A stretch of DNA of 53,188 nt, taken from Pseudomonadota bacterium. Lineage in GTDB: Bacteria > Pseudomonadota > Gammaproteobacteria > Burkholderiales > JABEVD01. The number at the start of each line of letters is the position of its first letter. The stretch's first letter is position 1. The stretch lies in contig JAJZRS010000019.1 of NCBI GenBank assembly GCA_021802545.1, forward strand, positions 1-53,188, in the 5' to 3' direction. Made by a program: the position numbers and the translations under genes. Below the pieces are notes generated by a model. The model searched no databases and was not told the DNA's origin. It saw only the letters and a list, made by a program, of their open reading frames with translations. Positions 7,007 through 15,474 of this stretch are shown in pieces.

Positions 7007-7893
7007 GAAAGGTCCGCAGATGCGGGCCTTTCCGTGACATCATCATCATCGGGGCGGCCTCGGGTTATGGTGCGCAGAACCAGGCCACCCAGGATGCACC
7101 CGAGGTGCTGCGCCGTTTCGATTTTCTGGGCCAACTGGAGGAGTCCGGCATTCCCTACCAATGGGACGGCATTGTCCATCTGGAAAAGCCGCATGCTTCC
7201 GCGCTCGATTCGGTTGCAACAATCTGCTCGCTGCTCGCAAAAAAAACGAAAGAAGCCATTCTCGAAGGACTCTTTCCGGTCGTGATCGGGGGCGATCATT
7301 CCTGCGCAATCGGCACCTGGTCGGGCATCAAGAGCGCGATTGAAGGCCCGATCGGCCTCATCTGGATAGACGCGCACATGGACAGCCATACCTTTGCAAG
7401 CAGCCCGTCCGGCGCGATCCACGGCATGCCGCTCGCCTGCCTTTTGGGACATGGAGACGAGAAGCTGACGAGCATCGCCTCCCCTGGCCCCAAACTCGAG
7501 GCTGGAAACGTCTGCCTGATCGGGGTGAGGAGCTATGAGGAAGGGGAAGCCAATCTCCTTTCATCCTTAGGCGTGCGCGTCTTTGCCATGGATGAAATCA
7601 GGCAACGCGGCATCGACGAAGTGATGAAGGTAGCCTTTTCCATCGTCGAGAAAAACACTGTCGGATTCGGCGTCAGCATCGATCTCGATGCGCTCGACCC
7701 CTTGGAAGAACCGGGCGTGGGCAGCCCCGTTCCCGGCGGACTGCTCAAGAAAGAGCTCGCCTCTGCGCTTTCCCGGTACAGGGAAAGCGGATGCCTGCTC
7801 GGCGTCGAAATCGTCGAATACAATCCTTATCTGGACAGCAAATTCGCCACGGCGCATGCCGCCTCAGAGCTGATCGAAGCGCTGGTCCCGTAA
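6994..7893 (+). CDS. Arginase/agmatinase-family ureohydrolase
   Basis: A 299-aa protein with the full dimanganese signature of ureohydrolases: GGDHSCAIG, DAHMDSHT and SIDLDALDP. The family hydrolyses guanidino compounds (arginine, agmatine, formiminoglutamate and others) to urea-type products; the substrate here cannot be told. The ATG at 6994 overlaps the DUF1641 stop by 13 bases, and no better in-frame start precedes the family core (IIIIGAASGYG). A 13-bp hairpin sits over codons 5-14. Its position as last gene of a sulfur operon is unusual and suggests either read-through from it or partly separate control. Confidence 0.85.
   Translation: MLDVGKVRRCGPFRDIIIIGAASGYGAQNQATQDAPEVLRRFDFLGQLEESGIPYQWDGIVHLEKPHASALDSVATICSLLAKKTKEAILEGLFPVVIGGDHSCAIGTWSGIKSAIEGPIGLIWIDAHMDSHTFASSPSGAIHGMPLACLLGHGDEKLTSIASPGPKLEAGNVCLIGVRSYEEGEANLLSSLGVRVFAMDEIRQRGIDEVMKVAFSIVEKNTVGFGVSIDLDALDPLEEPGVGSPVPGGLLKKELASALSRYRESGCLLGVEIVEYNPYLDSKFATAHAASELIEALVP
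7006..7033 (+). other. Strong RNA hairpin at the DUF1641/arginase junction
   Basis: Bases 7006-7018 (GGAAAGGTCCGCA) pair with 7021-7033 (TGCGGGCCTTTCC), forming a 13-bp stem with one T-G wobble and a minimal loop. It begins at the last base of the DUF1641 stop codon. There is no following run of T, so it is not a standard intrinsic terminator. It lies in the 5' coding part of the arginase-like gene and may stabilise upstream mRNA or damp translation downstream. Confidence 0.7.
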
Positions 7894-7921
7894 CGCTTCC
7901 CAGCATCGTCTCGCGACTGGA

Positions 7922-7949
7922 TTGAAATTCGAGAATCAGCATCTATAAT
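7922..7949 (+). promoter_or_regulatory. Sigma-70-type promoter
   Basis: TTGAAA (7922-7927), a 16-bp spacer and TATAAT (7944-7949). It lies just after the arginase-like gene and about 95 bases before the small ORF at 8044, so it would drive that ORF and the kinase fusion behind it. Confidence 0.65.
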
Positions 7950-8043
7950 GAAATTTCCAGCCAGACCAACCTCGAACAATCGCCGGAAATCGATTTGAGT
8001 ATTGGAACGAATCTTCCAAATAACGCTATCGAAAGGATGCCAC

Positions 8044-8202
8044 ATGCGCCAGGTGATCGATGATAGGAATGAAGAATGGTACGAATTTGTCAAGCACATC
8101 ATCGAACAGGATGTGCCTGCAAACGAAAAGATCGACGATCTGATCATCAAGGCGCTGCAGGACGAACCCGAGGAGCGAAGTCGGGAGATTTTGGACAACT
8201 GA
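8044..8202 (+). CDS. Small acidic hypothetical protein (52 aa)
   Basis: A short, very acidic, probably helical protein (MRQVIDDRNEEWYEFVKHII...). It starts at an ATG preceded by AAGGATG-type ribosome-binding sequence, follows a good sigma-70 promoter and ends 9 bases before the kinase fusion, so it is probably a real co-transcribed gene. I do not recognise a family. An in-frame ATG at 8002 lacks a ribosome-binding site. Confidence 0.55.
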   Translation: MRQVIDDRNEEWYEFVKHIIEQDVPANEKIDDLIIKALQDEPEERSREILDN

Positions 8203-8211
8203 TTTTTCCGC

Positions 8212-9729
8212 ATGATTGAGGACGGGCAGTCCAGTCTCATCACTGCCCTTCTGGATGCACGCCGCTATCCACATCCCGCAAAATCCATACGTCTCTTCGA
8301 GACGCACGTCTCGTGGGTGCTGCTGGCAGGACGCTACGCTTACAAGATCAAGAAGGCCGTTCATCCCGAATTCCTCGATTTCAGGAAGCTGGATGACCGG
8401 AAGTATTTTTGCGAAGAAGAAATCCGGCTCAACGGGCGTCTCGCCCCCGAAATCTACATCGGCGTCGTTCCCATAGGCGGATCCTTCAGCGATCCGGTCA
8501 TCGGAAAAATCCCCGCGATCGAATACGCCGTGAAGATGAGGCGCTTTGATCCGGAAAAAACCCTGGACAAGCTCCTGGAAAAGGACAAACTCATCCCTTC
8601 CCATGTCGACAGGCTCGCGAAAAAAATCGCCTTATTCCACGAAAGCCTTCCTCCGGCCGGGCCAGATTCGGGATTCGGATCAGGTTTGCTTGAAGTCGCC
8701 AGGGCGAGCCTTCGAGAACTGGGCAAACACTGGAGCGAAGACCTTTCTGCGCTCGAAGATGCGATCGAAACCGAGCACGAAAAGAACCTTGATTGTTTTG
8801 CCGAAAGGCTGGAAAAAGGCTATGTCAGAGAATGCCATGGCGATCTGCATCTTGGCAACATCGCTCTCCTGGACGAAGACACAGTTCCTTTCGACGGCAT
8901 AGAATTCGACAAGAATCTGCGCTGGATCGACGTTGCGAACGAAATCGCCTTTCCCGTCATGGATCTCGTCTACCGGGGCAGACCCGATCTCGCCTGGCGC
9001 TTCCTCAATAGCTACCTTGAAATCACAGGGGATTACCCGGGCATGCGGGTTTTCAGGTTCTATCTCGCCTGCCGTGCATTGGTCCGCGCCATGGTCGATG
9101 CCATGCGGGACGACAAGGCATCGGCAAGAAAGCACCTGGATCTCGTCCATTCGTTCCTTTTTCCTGCCCATCCATTCCTGATCGTCACATGCGGCCTGCC
9201 TGGGTCGGGAAAAACAACATTGTCGCAGCAAATTCTGGAGCGTCTCGGGGCGGTCAGGCTGCGTTCCGACCTCGAAAGAAAGCGTCTCGCCGGTCTGAAG
9301 GCCTTGGACAAGAGCGGATCTTCGATCGATTCCGGAATCTATTCTGATGATTTTTCCAAAACAGTGTATTCGAGGCTGGAGGCGCTTGCGAAGATGCTTC
9401 TGGATTCGGGCTATCCGGTGATCGTCGATGCGGCATTTCTTGAAAAAGCAGAAAGGAAGCGCTTCGAGAAACTGGCCGAGGAACTTCGCGTTCCCTTCGC
9501 AATAGCTGTGCTCAAGGCGTCGAGGCAGACGCTCGAGACGCGCATCCTTTCAAGACGGAACGACGCATCGGAGGCCGGGATCGCCGTTCTGGACGCAAAG
9601 GAGAAATCAGTCGAACCGCTTGACGGGGAAGAACTGCATCATGTCGCTGAATTCTCCGAAAGCATCGAGCAATGGGACAGGCTTCTGGCTATCATCGGGA
9701 AGCGCGCGCCAGTCTCACTTCCCTGCTGA
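8212..9729 (+). CDS. Bifunctional APH-like phosphotransferase / P-loop kinase fusion
   Basis: A 505-aa two-domain protein. The N-terminal part (about 30-300) is aminoglycoside phosphotransferase-like, with the catalytic loop CHGDLHLGN (D211) and a later metal aspartate in RWIDVANE. The C-terminal part (about 322-500) is an AAA_33/zeta-like kinase with Walker A GLPGSGKTT (K334). This fusion is a known but functionally uncharacterised bacterial family. Despite the name it need not confer drug resistance, and small-molecule or sugar phosphorylation is as likely. Its 3' end overlaps the convergent mltB by 38 bases. Confidence 0.87.
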   Translation: MIEDGQSSLITALLDARRYPHPAKSIRLFETHVSWVLLAGRYAYKIKKAVHPEFLDFRKLDDRKYFCEEEIRLNGRLAPEIYIGVVPIGGSFSDPVIGKIPAIEYAVKMRRFDPEKTLDKLLEKDKLIPSHVDRLAKKIALFHESLPPAGPDSGFGSGLLEVARASLRELGKHWSEDLSALEDAIETEHEKNLDCFAERLEKGYVRECHGDLHLGNIALLDEDTVPFDGIEFDKNLRWIDVANEIAFPVMDLVYRGRPDLAWRFLNSYLEITGDYPGMRVFRFYLACRALVRAMVDAMRDDKASARKHLDLVHSFLFPAHPFLIVTCGLPGSGKTTLSQQILERLGAVRLRSDLERKRLAGLKALDKSGSSIDSGIYSDDFSKTVYSRLEALAKMLLDSGYPVIVDAAFLEKAERKRFEKLAEELRVPFAIAVLKASRQTLETRILSRRNDASEAGIAVLDAKEKSVEPLDGEELHHVAEFSESIEQWDRLLAIIGKRAPVSLPC

Positions 9730-10693
9730 GATCGACGACGCTCATCGCATAGTAATAGCTTCTGTTGTATTTCGTGATGGCGAAAAAATTGCAGGTCCCG
9801 AGCCAGTATTCGGTCGGCTTGTCTCCATTTTCAAGGTCGACAAGGCCGAAAAGCGAATCCGGAACGGATTTTTCAGGGAAAACACCTGCGCTCTCGAGGG
9901 TTTTCAAGCCGAATTTCGCCGCAGACTCCCCTTCGAATGCATGCCAGTCCTGCTTTTCCGAATTGACTCTGGCTCGGAAGACCAGCCCTTCGTCGGCTTG
10001 CCATCCATGCATGGCGAGAAAATTGGCAACGCTTCCTATCGCGTCAACCGGTGAATGCATCAGGTCGATCTTCCCGTCGCCGTCAAAATCGATGCCGTAT
10101 TTCATGATGCTGCCCGGCATGAACTGGGGCAGCCCGATCGCGCCCGCATAGGATCCGTAAAGACTCATGGGATCGACACCGGAACGCTTCGCGAAAACGA
10201 GCGCATTCTCGAGTTCGCTTCTGAAATAGGACATCCTGGTAGCCCTGTTGGGTGCTTCGGGATAGTCGAAAGCCAGGGTCGACAAGGCATCCATCACCCT
10301 GAAGGTGCCCGTGTGGCTTCCGTAAAGCGTCTCGACGCCAATGATCGCGATGATGATCTCGGGCGGAACAGCGTATTTCCTGCTCGCCCTTGAAAGCGCA
10401 TTCTTGTACTTGTCCCAGTAGCGCACCCCCTTTTCGATGCGAACCCTGTTGACAAACAGCGCCCGGTAAGCGCGCCAGTTTTTCGGCTTCGAAACTGAAG
10501 GCGATGCGACCAGTCTGATGACTTCGTCCACCCGCTCTACCTTTCCGAAAAGGGATTCCAGCATTGCCCTGTCGAAACCGTGCACCTTCACCATTTTTCC
10601 GATGAAAGACCCAACCTCACGACCATGCCCTATCCCCTGCGCATGCAACTGCATAGAAAAAAAGGCAAGAACGAACAAAAGGAGCAGCCTCAT
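9692..10693 (-). CDS. mltB: Lytic murein transglycosylase B
   Basis: A 333-aa periplasmic enzyme that cleaves the MurNAc-GlcNAc bond of peptidoglycan to a 1,6-anhydro product. It has a signal peptide (about 1-18, MRLLLLFVLAFFSMQLHA) with no lipobox cysteine, so it is probably soluble rather than a lipoprotein. The catalytic glutamate is E121 in IIGVETLYGSHTG, and the family motifs GAIGLPQFMPGS and DFDGDGKIDL are intact. It is convergent with the kinase fusion and divergent from the histidine kinase gene, so it is probably transcribed alone. Confidence 0.93.
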   Translation of the reverse strand: MRLLLLFVLAFFSMQLHAQGIGHGREVGSFIGKMVKVHGFDRAMLESLFGKVERVDEVIRLVASPSVSKPKNWRAYRALFVNRVRIEKGVRYWDKYKNALSRASRKYAVPPEIIIAIIGVETLYGSHTGTFRVMDALSTLAFDYPEAPNRATRMSYFRSELENALVFAKRSGVDPMSLYGSYAGAIGLPQFMPGSIMKYGIDFDGDGKIDLMHSPVDAIGSVANFLAMHGWQADEGLVFRARVNSEKQDWHAFEGESAAKFGLKTLESAGVFPEKSVPDSLFGLVDLENGDKPTEYWLGTCNFFAITKYNRSYYYAMSVVDLSREVRLARASR

Positions 10694-10750
10694 CCCGCTA
10701 TTGTAATCCAGCAGGCCCGAAAATCCCTACACCTCCTTCATCCTGGCGAG

Positions 10751-10756
10751 TATAAT
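10751..10756 (+). promoter_or_regulatory. Candidate -10 element before the histidine kinase
   Basis: A perfect TATAAT lies only about 10 bases before the ATG at 10766. No good -35 hexamer sits at the expected distance. If it is functional, the transcript would begin at or just before 10766, giving a leaderless start or favouring an internal ATG such as 10799. Confidence 0.4.
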
Positions 10757-10765
10757 GACCATGCC

Positions 10766-11797
10766 ATGGTTATGGATATTGCCAGATTGCCGAAAGAAAT
10801 GCCTCATGCCGCAGAAGATCAGGACTTCCGCCTGATTTTCGAGCAGAGCCCGATCGGCATTGCCATGATCGACTTGAACATGTACATCCTGAAAGCCAAC
10901 CGTGCTTTCTGCGAACTGCTCGGCTATTCGGAAGAAGAAATCACCGGATTCAGGACTTCCCATCTCGTCCATGCCGATGATCGGTACAAGGGAAAACAAT
11001 TCCATTCCCAATTTCTGAAAGGCGAGATTTCGAGCTTCAAGGAAGAAATACGCTATCTCAGAAAAGACGGATCGGCAGTCTGGGCAAAGATCACTGCAGC
11101 GCCCTTGCACGGACATTCAAGCAAATGCTGCGTCGTCTTCAGCGAAAACATCATGAGCGAAAAGCTCGCCGAGGAAAAGCGCATGGCCCATGCCGGCGTC
11201 CAGCGCAACACCCTGATCAGGGAAGTCAATCACCGCATCAAGAACAATATCCAGAGCGTGATCGGACTGCTCCGCTACCAGATGCGCCAGAATCCGGAAC
11301 TGTCCACATCGATGCAGCAGGCCATTGAAAGGCTGCATGCCGTGGCCATCGTTCACGGCATACAGGGCATTTCAAGGCTGGGGAGCTGCTCGCTCGTCAA
11401 GCTGGTCTCAGAGATCTGCGATGCCGTCGAAGCGACCGGATATTGCCGTCCCAAACTGCAGATCCTGCTCCCCAAAGATATCACCGTCATGGACGGGGAA
11501 AGCGTTCCGACAGCGCTGATCATCAACGAGCTCGTCGCCAATGCGGTCAAGCACGGCAACAACAGGAAATCCCCAATCAGGGTGACGCTCAATGGCGACA
11601 GGACATGCGCTTCCATCAGAATAGACAATGCGGCATCCGGACGAGACGTCTTCAAAATGGAAAGCGGAACCGGTCTCGGCACTGGATTGAATCTCGTCCA
11701 TGCGCTGCTGCCGCCTGCCGGCGCCTCCCTTTCGATCAGGCCTGGACACGGCGAAGTGACGGTCGAACTGTGCCTTGCCGAGCCCATCATCGGATAG
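10766..11797 (+). CDS. PAS-containing HisKA_2-type sensor histidine kinase
   Basis: A soluble sensor kinase of about 343 aa. A PAS domain (about 18-135; FRLIFEQSPIGIAMID) senses an unknown signal. The dimerisation/phosphoacceptor segment REVNHRIKNNIQSVIGLL (H156) is the HisKA_2/HWE-like type, and a HATPase_c domain follows (NELVANAVKHG; GTGLGTGLNLV). No membrane helices are seen. The response regulator gene follows after 3 bases, so they form one two-component pair. The exact start is unsure (10766, 10772 or 10799). Frame extension further upstream overlaps the mltB promoter side and is unlikely. Confidence 0.88.
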   Translation: MVMDIARLPKEMPHAAEDQDFRLIFEQSPIGIAMIDLNMYILKANRAFCELLGYSEEEITGFRTSHLVHADDRYKGKQFHSQFLKGEISSFKEEIRYLRKDGSAVWAKITAAPLHGHSSKCCVVFSENIMSEKLAEEKRMAHAGVQRNTLIREVNHRIKNNIQSVIGLLRYQMRQNPELSTSMQQAIERLHAVAIVHGIQGISRLGSCSLVKLVSEICDAVEATGYCRPKLQILLPKDITVMDGESVPTALIINELVANAVKHGNNRKSPIRVTLNGDRTCASIRIDNAASGRDVFKMESGTGLGTGLNLVHALLPPAGASLSIRPGHGEVTVELCLAEPIIG

Positions 11798-11800
11798 CCC

Positions 11801-12382
11801 ATGCAAAAACATATCTTGATCGCCGAAGACGACAGGGTCATCCTTTTCAGCCTTTCCCAAGGCCTCTCCATGGCGGGATACCGCACGACGACAGCATCGA
11901 ACGGGGAAATCGCATGGCAATCGATTCAGAAAGCGATGCCTGACCTCATCCTTCTCGACATACGCATGCCGGTCATGAACGGACTTGAAGTCGCGAAGAA
12001 AGTGAGATCAATCTCGGAAGTTCCCATCGTGTTTTTGACGGCCCATTCCGACGAAGACCAGGTCAGCGAGTCGGTGGCGGTCGGCGGCTTCGGATATCTC
12101 GTCAAGCCCTTGGAAATCCACCAGATCATCCCGATGATCGAGCTTGCCTTCGCCAGGGGGAACGAATTGCGCGCATTGCGTTCATCCGAGGCAGGCCTCC
12201 TGATCGCCTTGCGCAGTTCTCGGGCAGTCAGCGTCGCCATCGGCATGCTGAAGGAGCGGCATAATCTGACAGAGGAAGAGGCATTCGATAGATTGCGCAC
12301 TCATGCAAGGCAGCAAAGAAAGAAAATCGGTGAAGTGGCCCAGTCTATCATCGATGGATCGCTCGCCACGTCAGTTTCCTGA
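11801..12382 (+). CDS. Response regulator with ANTAR RNA-binding output domain
   Basis: A 193-aa regulator. The receiver domain (1-120) has the acidic pair E9/D10, phospho-acceptor D53 (LLDIRMP), a conserved Thr (FLTAH) and Lys (VKPL). The C-terminal ANTAR domain (about 127-185; VAIGMLKERHNLTEEEAFDRLR) is a three-helix RNA-binding module that prevents premature transcription termination at paired hexaloop hairpins. HisKA_2-type kinases commonly pair with ANTAR regulators, so the upstream gene is the likely kinase. The RNA target is unknown. The adjacent leader at 12425-12511 folds into small hairpins but lacks the canonical loop bases. Confidence 0.92.
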   Translation: MQKHILIAEDDRVILFSLSQGLSMAGYRTTTASNGEIAWQSIQKAMPDLILLDIRMPVMNGLEVAKKVRSISEVPIVFLTAHSDEDQVSESVAVGGFGYLVKPLEIHQIIPMIELAFARGNELRALRSSEAGLLIALRSSRAVSVAIGMLKERHNLTEEEAFDRLRTHARQQRKKIGEVAQSIIDGSLATSVS

Positions 12383-12395
12383 CAGATATGACAGT

Positions 12396-12424
12396 TTGAC
12401 AAGTACTAGTACGAATCATACAAT
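12396..12424 (+). promoter_or_regulatory. Consensus sigma-70 promoter with palindrome in spacer
   Basis: TTGACA (12396-12401), exactly 17 bp, then TACAAT (12419-12424). The spacer contains the perfect palindrome GTACTAGTAC (12403-12412), a possible operator. It lies in the gap between the ANTAR regulator and the MBL-fold gene, leaving a leader of about 80 bases. Confidence 0.8.
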
Positions 12425-12444
12425 TTTTCCATCCGACCCAGCCC

Positions 12445-12476
12445 CCGTTGGATTGCGGCCTGACAATAGATCAGGC
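12445..12476 (+). other. Two adjacent small hairpins in the leader of the MBL-fold gene
   Basis: Hairpin 1 is CCG(T)/(G)CGG at 12445-12458 around a six-base loop TGGATT. Hairpin 2 is GCCTGA/TCAGGC (12458-12463 with 12471-12476) around a seven-base loop. They share one base, so they are near-exclusive or stacked. The arrangement recalls ANTAR target leaders, but the loops do not show the A1/G4 pattern expected there. Confidence 0.3.
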
Positions 12477-12511
12477 GAACACAACGATGCACGGCAATGG
12501 GGAGGAGGTCA

Positions 12512-13285
12512 ATGCGCAATGTCATCCTGTTCGAGGGAAATGGGCACAAGTTTATTCTGCTCAATGAAAGCGACCCCGGCGAGGAAGATGGAATAAGGTC
12601 CAACCAGTACCTGATTCTGCAAGACAATTCAGGCGTCCTGCTCGACCCGGGCGGCTTTGGCGTCATGCCCAGAATGCTCGCCGAGATGCTGCGCTACATC
12701 GCGCCGCAAGACGTGAAGGCCATCGTGCTCTCCCATCAGGATCCAGACATCGTCGGCGGCATAGCCACTTGGCTTGCGCTGACCGCGGCCTCGGTCTACG
12801 TTTCCAGTATCTGGATGCGCTTCCTTCCCCATTACGGCATCAAGGAAATGAACCGCTTCAAGGCCCTTCCCGACGAAGGGATGCATTGCAGCATAGAAAA
12901 AAATTTCACACTCGAACTCATTCCCGCCCATTTCCTTCACTCGGAAGGCCAGATCAACGTTTACGACCCCGTATCGAAAATCCTCTTCAGCGGCGACATC
13001 GGCGCAGCGATGCTGCCCGACGGATGCGATTATGCCTTTGTTGACGATTTCGATGCCCACCGCCCCTACATCGAGCCCTTCCACAAGCGCTACATGGGGT
13101 CGAACCGCGCCGCGAGGATCTGGGCCGACAGAGTCTCGACGCTCGACATCGACATGATCGCTCCTCAGCACGGCCCGATCTACCGGGGAAAATCCGTCAC
13201 GGACTTCATCTCGTGGTTCCGCGGTCTCAGGTGCGGAACCGACCTGATGACGGAAGCGGGATTTTTCAGCGCGGAGGAATGCTGA
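12512..13285 (+). CDS. MBL-fold di-iron oxygen-binding (ODP-like) protein
   Basis: A 257-aa metallo-beta-lactamase-fold protein resembling the di-iron domain of flavodiiron proteins and the ODP oxygen-binding proteins of chemotaxis systems. Candidate iron ligands are H75, D77 and D79 (SHQDPDIVGG), H143 (HFLHSEG), D162 (SGDIG) and H220 (PQHGPIY). No flavodoxin domain follows, so it would bind rather than reduce O2 or NO unless a partner supplies electrons. The ATG at 12512 follows GGAGGAGG. Its stop overlaps the start of a GGDEF-EAL gene (TGATG) and a haem chemoreceptor comes next, so it is probably the oxygen/redox sensor for that pathway. Confidence 0.82.
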   Translation: MRNVILFEGNGHKFILLNESDPGEEDGIRSNQYLILQDNSGVLLDPGGFGVMPRMLAEMLRYIAPQDVKAIVLSHQDPDIVGGIATWLALTAASVYVSSIWMRFLPHYGIKEMNRFKALPDEGMHCSIEKNFTLELIPAHFLHSEGQINVYDPVSKILFSGDIGAAMLPDGCDYAFVDDFDAHRPYIEPFHKRYMGSNRAARIWADRVSTLDIDMIAPQHGPIYRGKSVTDFISWFRGLRCGTDLMTEAGFFSAEEC

Positions 13286-15465
13286 TGCACTCGCTTACCC
13301 CGCGCAGCATTGAAGAGATGCGCCTGCAGGTCGTCGAAAAATTCGCTTTCCTTTTCGAAAGCCAGGCCTTCACCAACCATTTCGCCAACAACATCGGAAA
13401 GCTGGTACACAACATCAACGACGAGATTGGATGCGCCCTGAAAGACGGCATCCGATTGCTCGCCGACAGCCCCCTCGGCCAAGCCGAAAAAGAGGTCATT
13501 ATCGCCATACTTTCAGGCGCGATGACGAGAAGCGAAAGGCTCGACCAGACCCTCGACTTGCTGCTCAAGGAGCGGGAGCGGCAATGGCAGAGAAACGGCA
13601 ATCATCTGCAGCAGATCATGCTCGAATTCCACGAAACCACGGAAAATCTGGTCGGCACCCTGATCGAGAAAGACCTGCTCGAACGCCAGAGCCAGGTTCT
13701 GGAGAACATCATCCTTTCGCACGAGAAGGTCTCGCAATGGAAAGCCTTCATCCAGGAAATACTTACCGGCTTCCGATCCATTTTCCCTTTCAATTTCTTT
13801 TTCATCGCCTTCTCGGAAGAGCATGGGCTATCGCTCTTCATCTACTATCTCGGCGATTATTCAGAAGAGGTCAAGATCTCCGTCAGGAAGCATCTTGCCA
13901 GGGAAATGATCGGGCAGCTCGGCCTGCCTCTCGATGCGCCGCTCGACATCGAGGAATACCAGATCCAGGTGCCTGAAAAACTGGATTCGGTGGAAGAAAT
14001 CGAGATGATCTCCGTCTCGGTTTCCGTTCCTGAATTCGAGACGCTCAACCTCGCCGGGCTTCTCGGCGTCGCTTACGGTTCCGTCAAGAAACTCTCACCC
14101 CAGGAAGCGAGCGTGATCCGGTCCATCCTCGCCGTGATGGTGATGGTGGTGGGCTCGAGCAAGGTACTGAGCAAGACGATGTCCGAGCTCGAATACTATT
14201 CGACGCACGATCCTCTCACAGGACTGCACAACCGCCGCTATTTCAACGAAATGCTGGAATACGAGATAGGCCGATCGGAACGTCACAACCACGAATTCAC
14301 AATCCTAATGCTCGATCTCGATGACTTCAAGGATGTCAACGACACCTTCGGCCATCCCTGCGGAGACTCCGTTCTCAAGCTTGTCGCAGAAGCCATGAAC
14401 TCATTCGTGCGCAAGGGTGATCTCGTGACCAGGATAGGCGGCGACGAATTCGCGATCATCCTCACCGAAACGGGAAAGGAAAACGCCAATATCGTCGCTG
14501 AAAAGCTGAGAACCGAACTCAAGAAAATCCAGTTCGACGGAACGAATGAAAAAACCTTCCATGTCACGACGTCGATCGGCATCGTCACCTACCCGACCGA
14601 TGCCAAAAGCGCGTCGGACCTGATGACCGGCGTCGATCTCGGCCTTTACCGGGCCAAGGAAATGGGCAAGGACGGCGTTTGCATGCTTGAATCGCTCGAC
14701 CAGCATATCCGCACCAACAGGGGCACACGGAACTACGTCGAAACATTGCGCGACGCCCTCAAGGATGACCGGGTCATTCCCTATTACCAACCGATCGTCG
14801 ACTGCAGGACGGGGGAGCTCTTCGCCCACGAAACCCTGGCCAGGCTCATTGAGCCGGATGGAGGGACCATCTCGGCCGGCCAGTTCATCGAAACCATAGA
14901 AAGATACGGCCTGGGAAGGGAACTCGACCGCATCATCATTCAGAAAGCCTTTCTCGCCCTTAAACAGAGAATCTCGAAAGAGCGCCACACATCCCGCCTT
15001 TTCATCAACCTTTCCGCCCAGGAAATCCAGGGAAGAGGCGTGCTCGGATTTGCGGAACAACTGTGCGCAGAATTCGGCATTCCGCCGTATACGATCGTTT
15101 TCGAGATCCTCGAGCGGGACGCCATAGGGGACATGACGCACATGCGCAAATTCCTTTCCGATCTCAGGAAGAAGGGGTTTTCCTTCGCATTGGACGATTT
15201 CGGAAGCGGCTACAACTCATTCCATTACCTGAGGGAACTGCATTTCGACTTCGTCAAGCTTGACGGCGCCTTCGTTCGCAACATCATCAATTCAAGGATT
15301 GACTACATCCTGGTGCAGAACCTGATCAGGCTTTGCCAGGGGCTTGGCATCCAGACGATCGCAGAATTCGTCGAATCCGAGGAAGTACTTGAAGAACTGA
15401 GGAAAATGGGCATCGATTACGCGCAGGGATACCATCTCGGCGTGCCGTCCTCCCGCATGAATTGA
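13285..15465 (+). CDS. GGDEF-EAL c-di-GMP turnover protein
   Basis: A 726-aa cytoplasmic protein. The N-terminal 300 residues are mostly helical and not assigned to a known sensor family. The GGDEF domain (about 310-470) keeps the active motif IGGDEF and the inhibitory RKGD site five residues upstream, so diguanylate cyclase activity is plausible. The EAL domain (about 485-725) has ETL in place of EAL but retains the N, E, DDFGSGY, K and E catalytic positions, so phosphodiesterase activity is also possible. The ATG at 13285 overlaps the stop of the ODP-like gene and is well spaced from GGAGG (13273-13277). That coupling suggests the ODP-like protein feeds it an oxygen signal. Confidence 0.92.
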   Translation: MHSLTPRSIEEMRLQVVEKFAFLFESQAFTNHFANNIGKLVHNINDEIGCALKDGIRLLADSPLGQAEKEVIIAILSGAMTRSERLDQTLDLLLKERERQWQRNGNHLQQIMLEFHETTENLVGTLIEKDLLERQSQVLENIILSHEKVSQWKAFIQEILTGFRSIFPFNFFFIAFSEEHGLSLFIYYLGDYSEEVKISVRKHLAREMIGQLGLPLDAPLDIEEYQIQVPEKLDSVEEIEMISVSVSVPEFETLNLAGLLGVAYGSVKKLSPQEASVIRSILAVMVMVVGSSKVLSKTMSELEYYSTHDPLTGLHNRRYFNEMLEYEIGRSERHNHEFTILMLDLDDFKDVNDTFGHPCGDSVLKLVAEAMNSFVRKGDLVTRIGGDEFAIILTETGKENANIVAEKLRTELKKIQFDGTNEKTFHVTTSIGIVTYPTDAKSASDLMTGVDLGLYRAKEMGKDGVCMLESLDQHIRTNRGTRNYVETLRDALKDDRVIPYYQPIVDCRTGELFAHETLARLIEPDGGTISAGQFIETIERYGLGRELDRIIIQKAFLALKQRISKERHTSRLFINLSAQEIQGRGVLGFAEQLCAEFGIPPYTIVFEILERDAIGDMTHMRKFLSDLRKKGFSFALDDFGSGYNSFHYLRELHFDFVKLDGAFVRNIINSRIDYILVQNLIRLCQGLGIQTIAEFVESEEVLEELRKMGIDYAQGYHLGVPSSRMN

Positions 15466-15474
15466 GGATACAAT

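Noticed and set aside
12445-12476. Canonical ANTAR target RNA
   Set aside because: Loops lack the A1/G4 hexaloop signature; listed only as weak hairpins.
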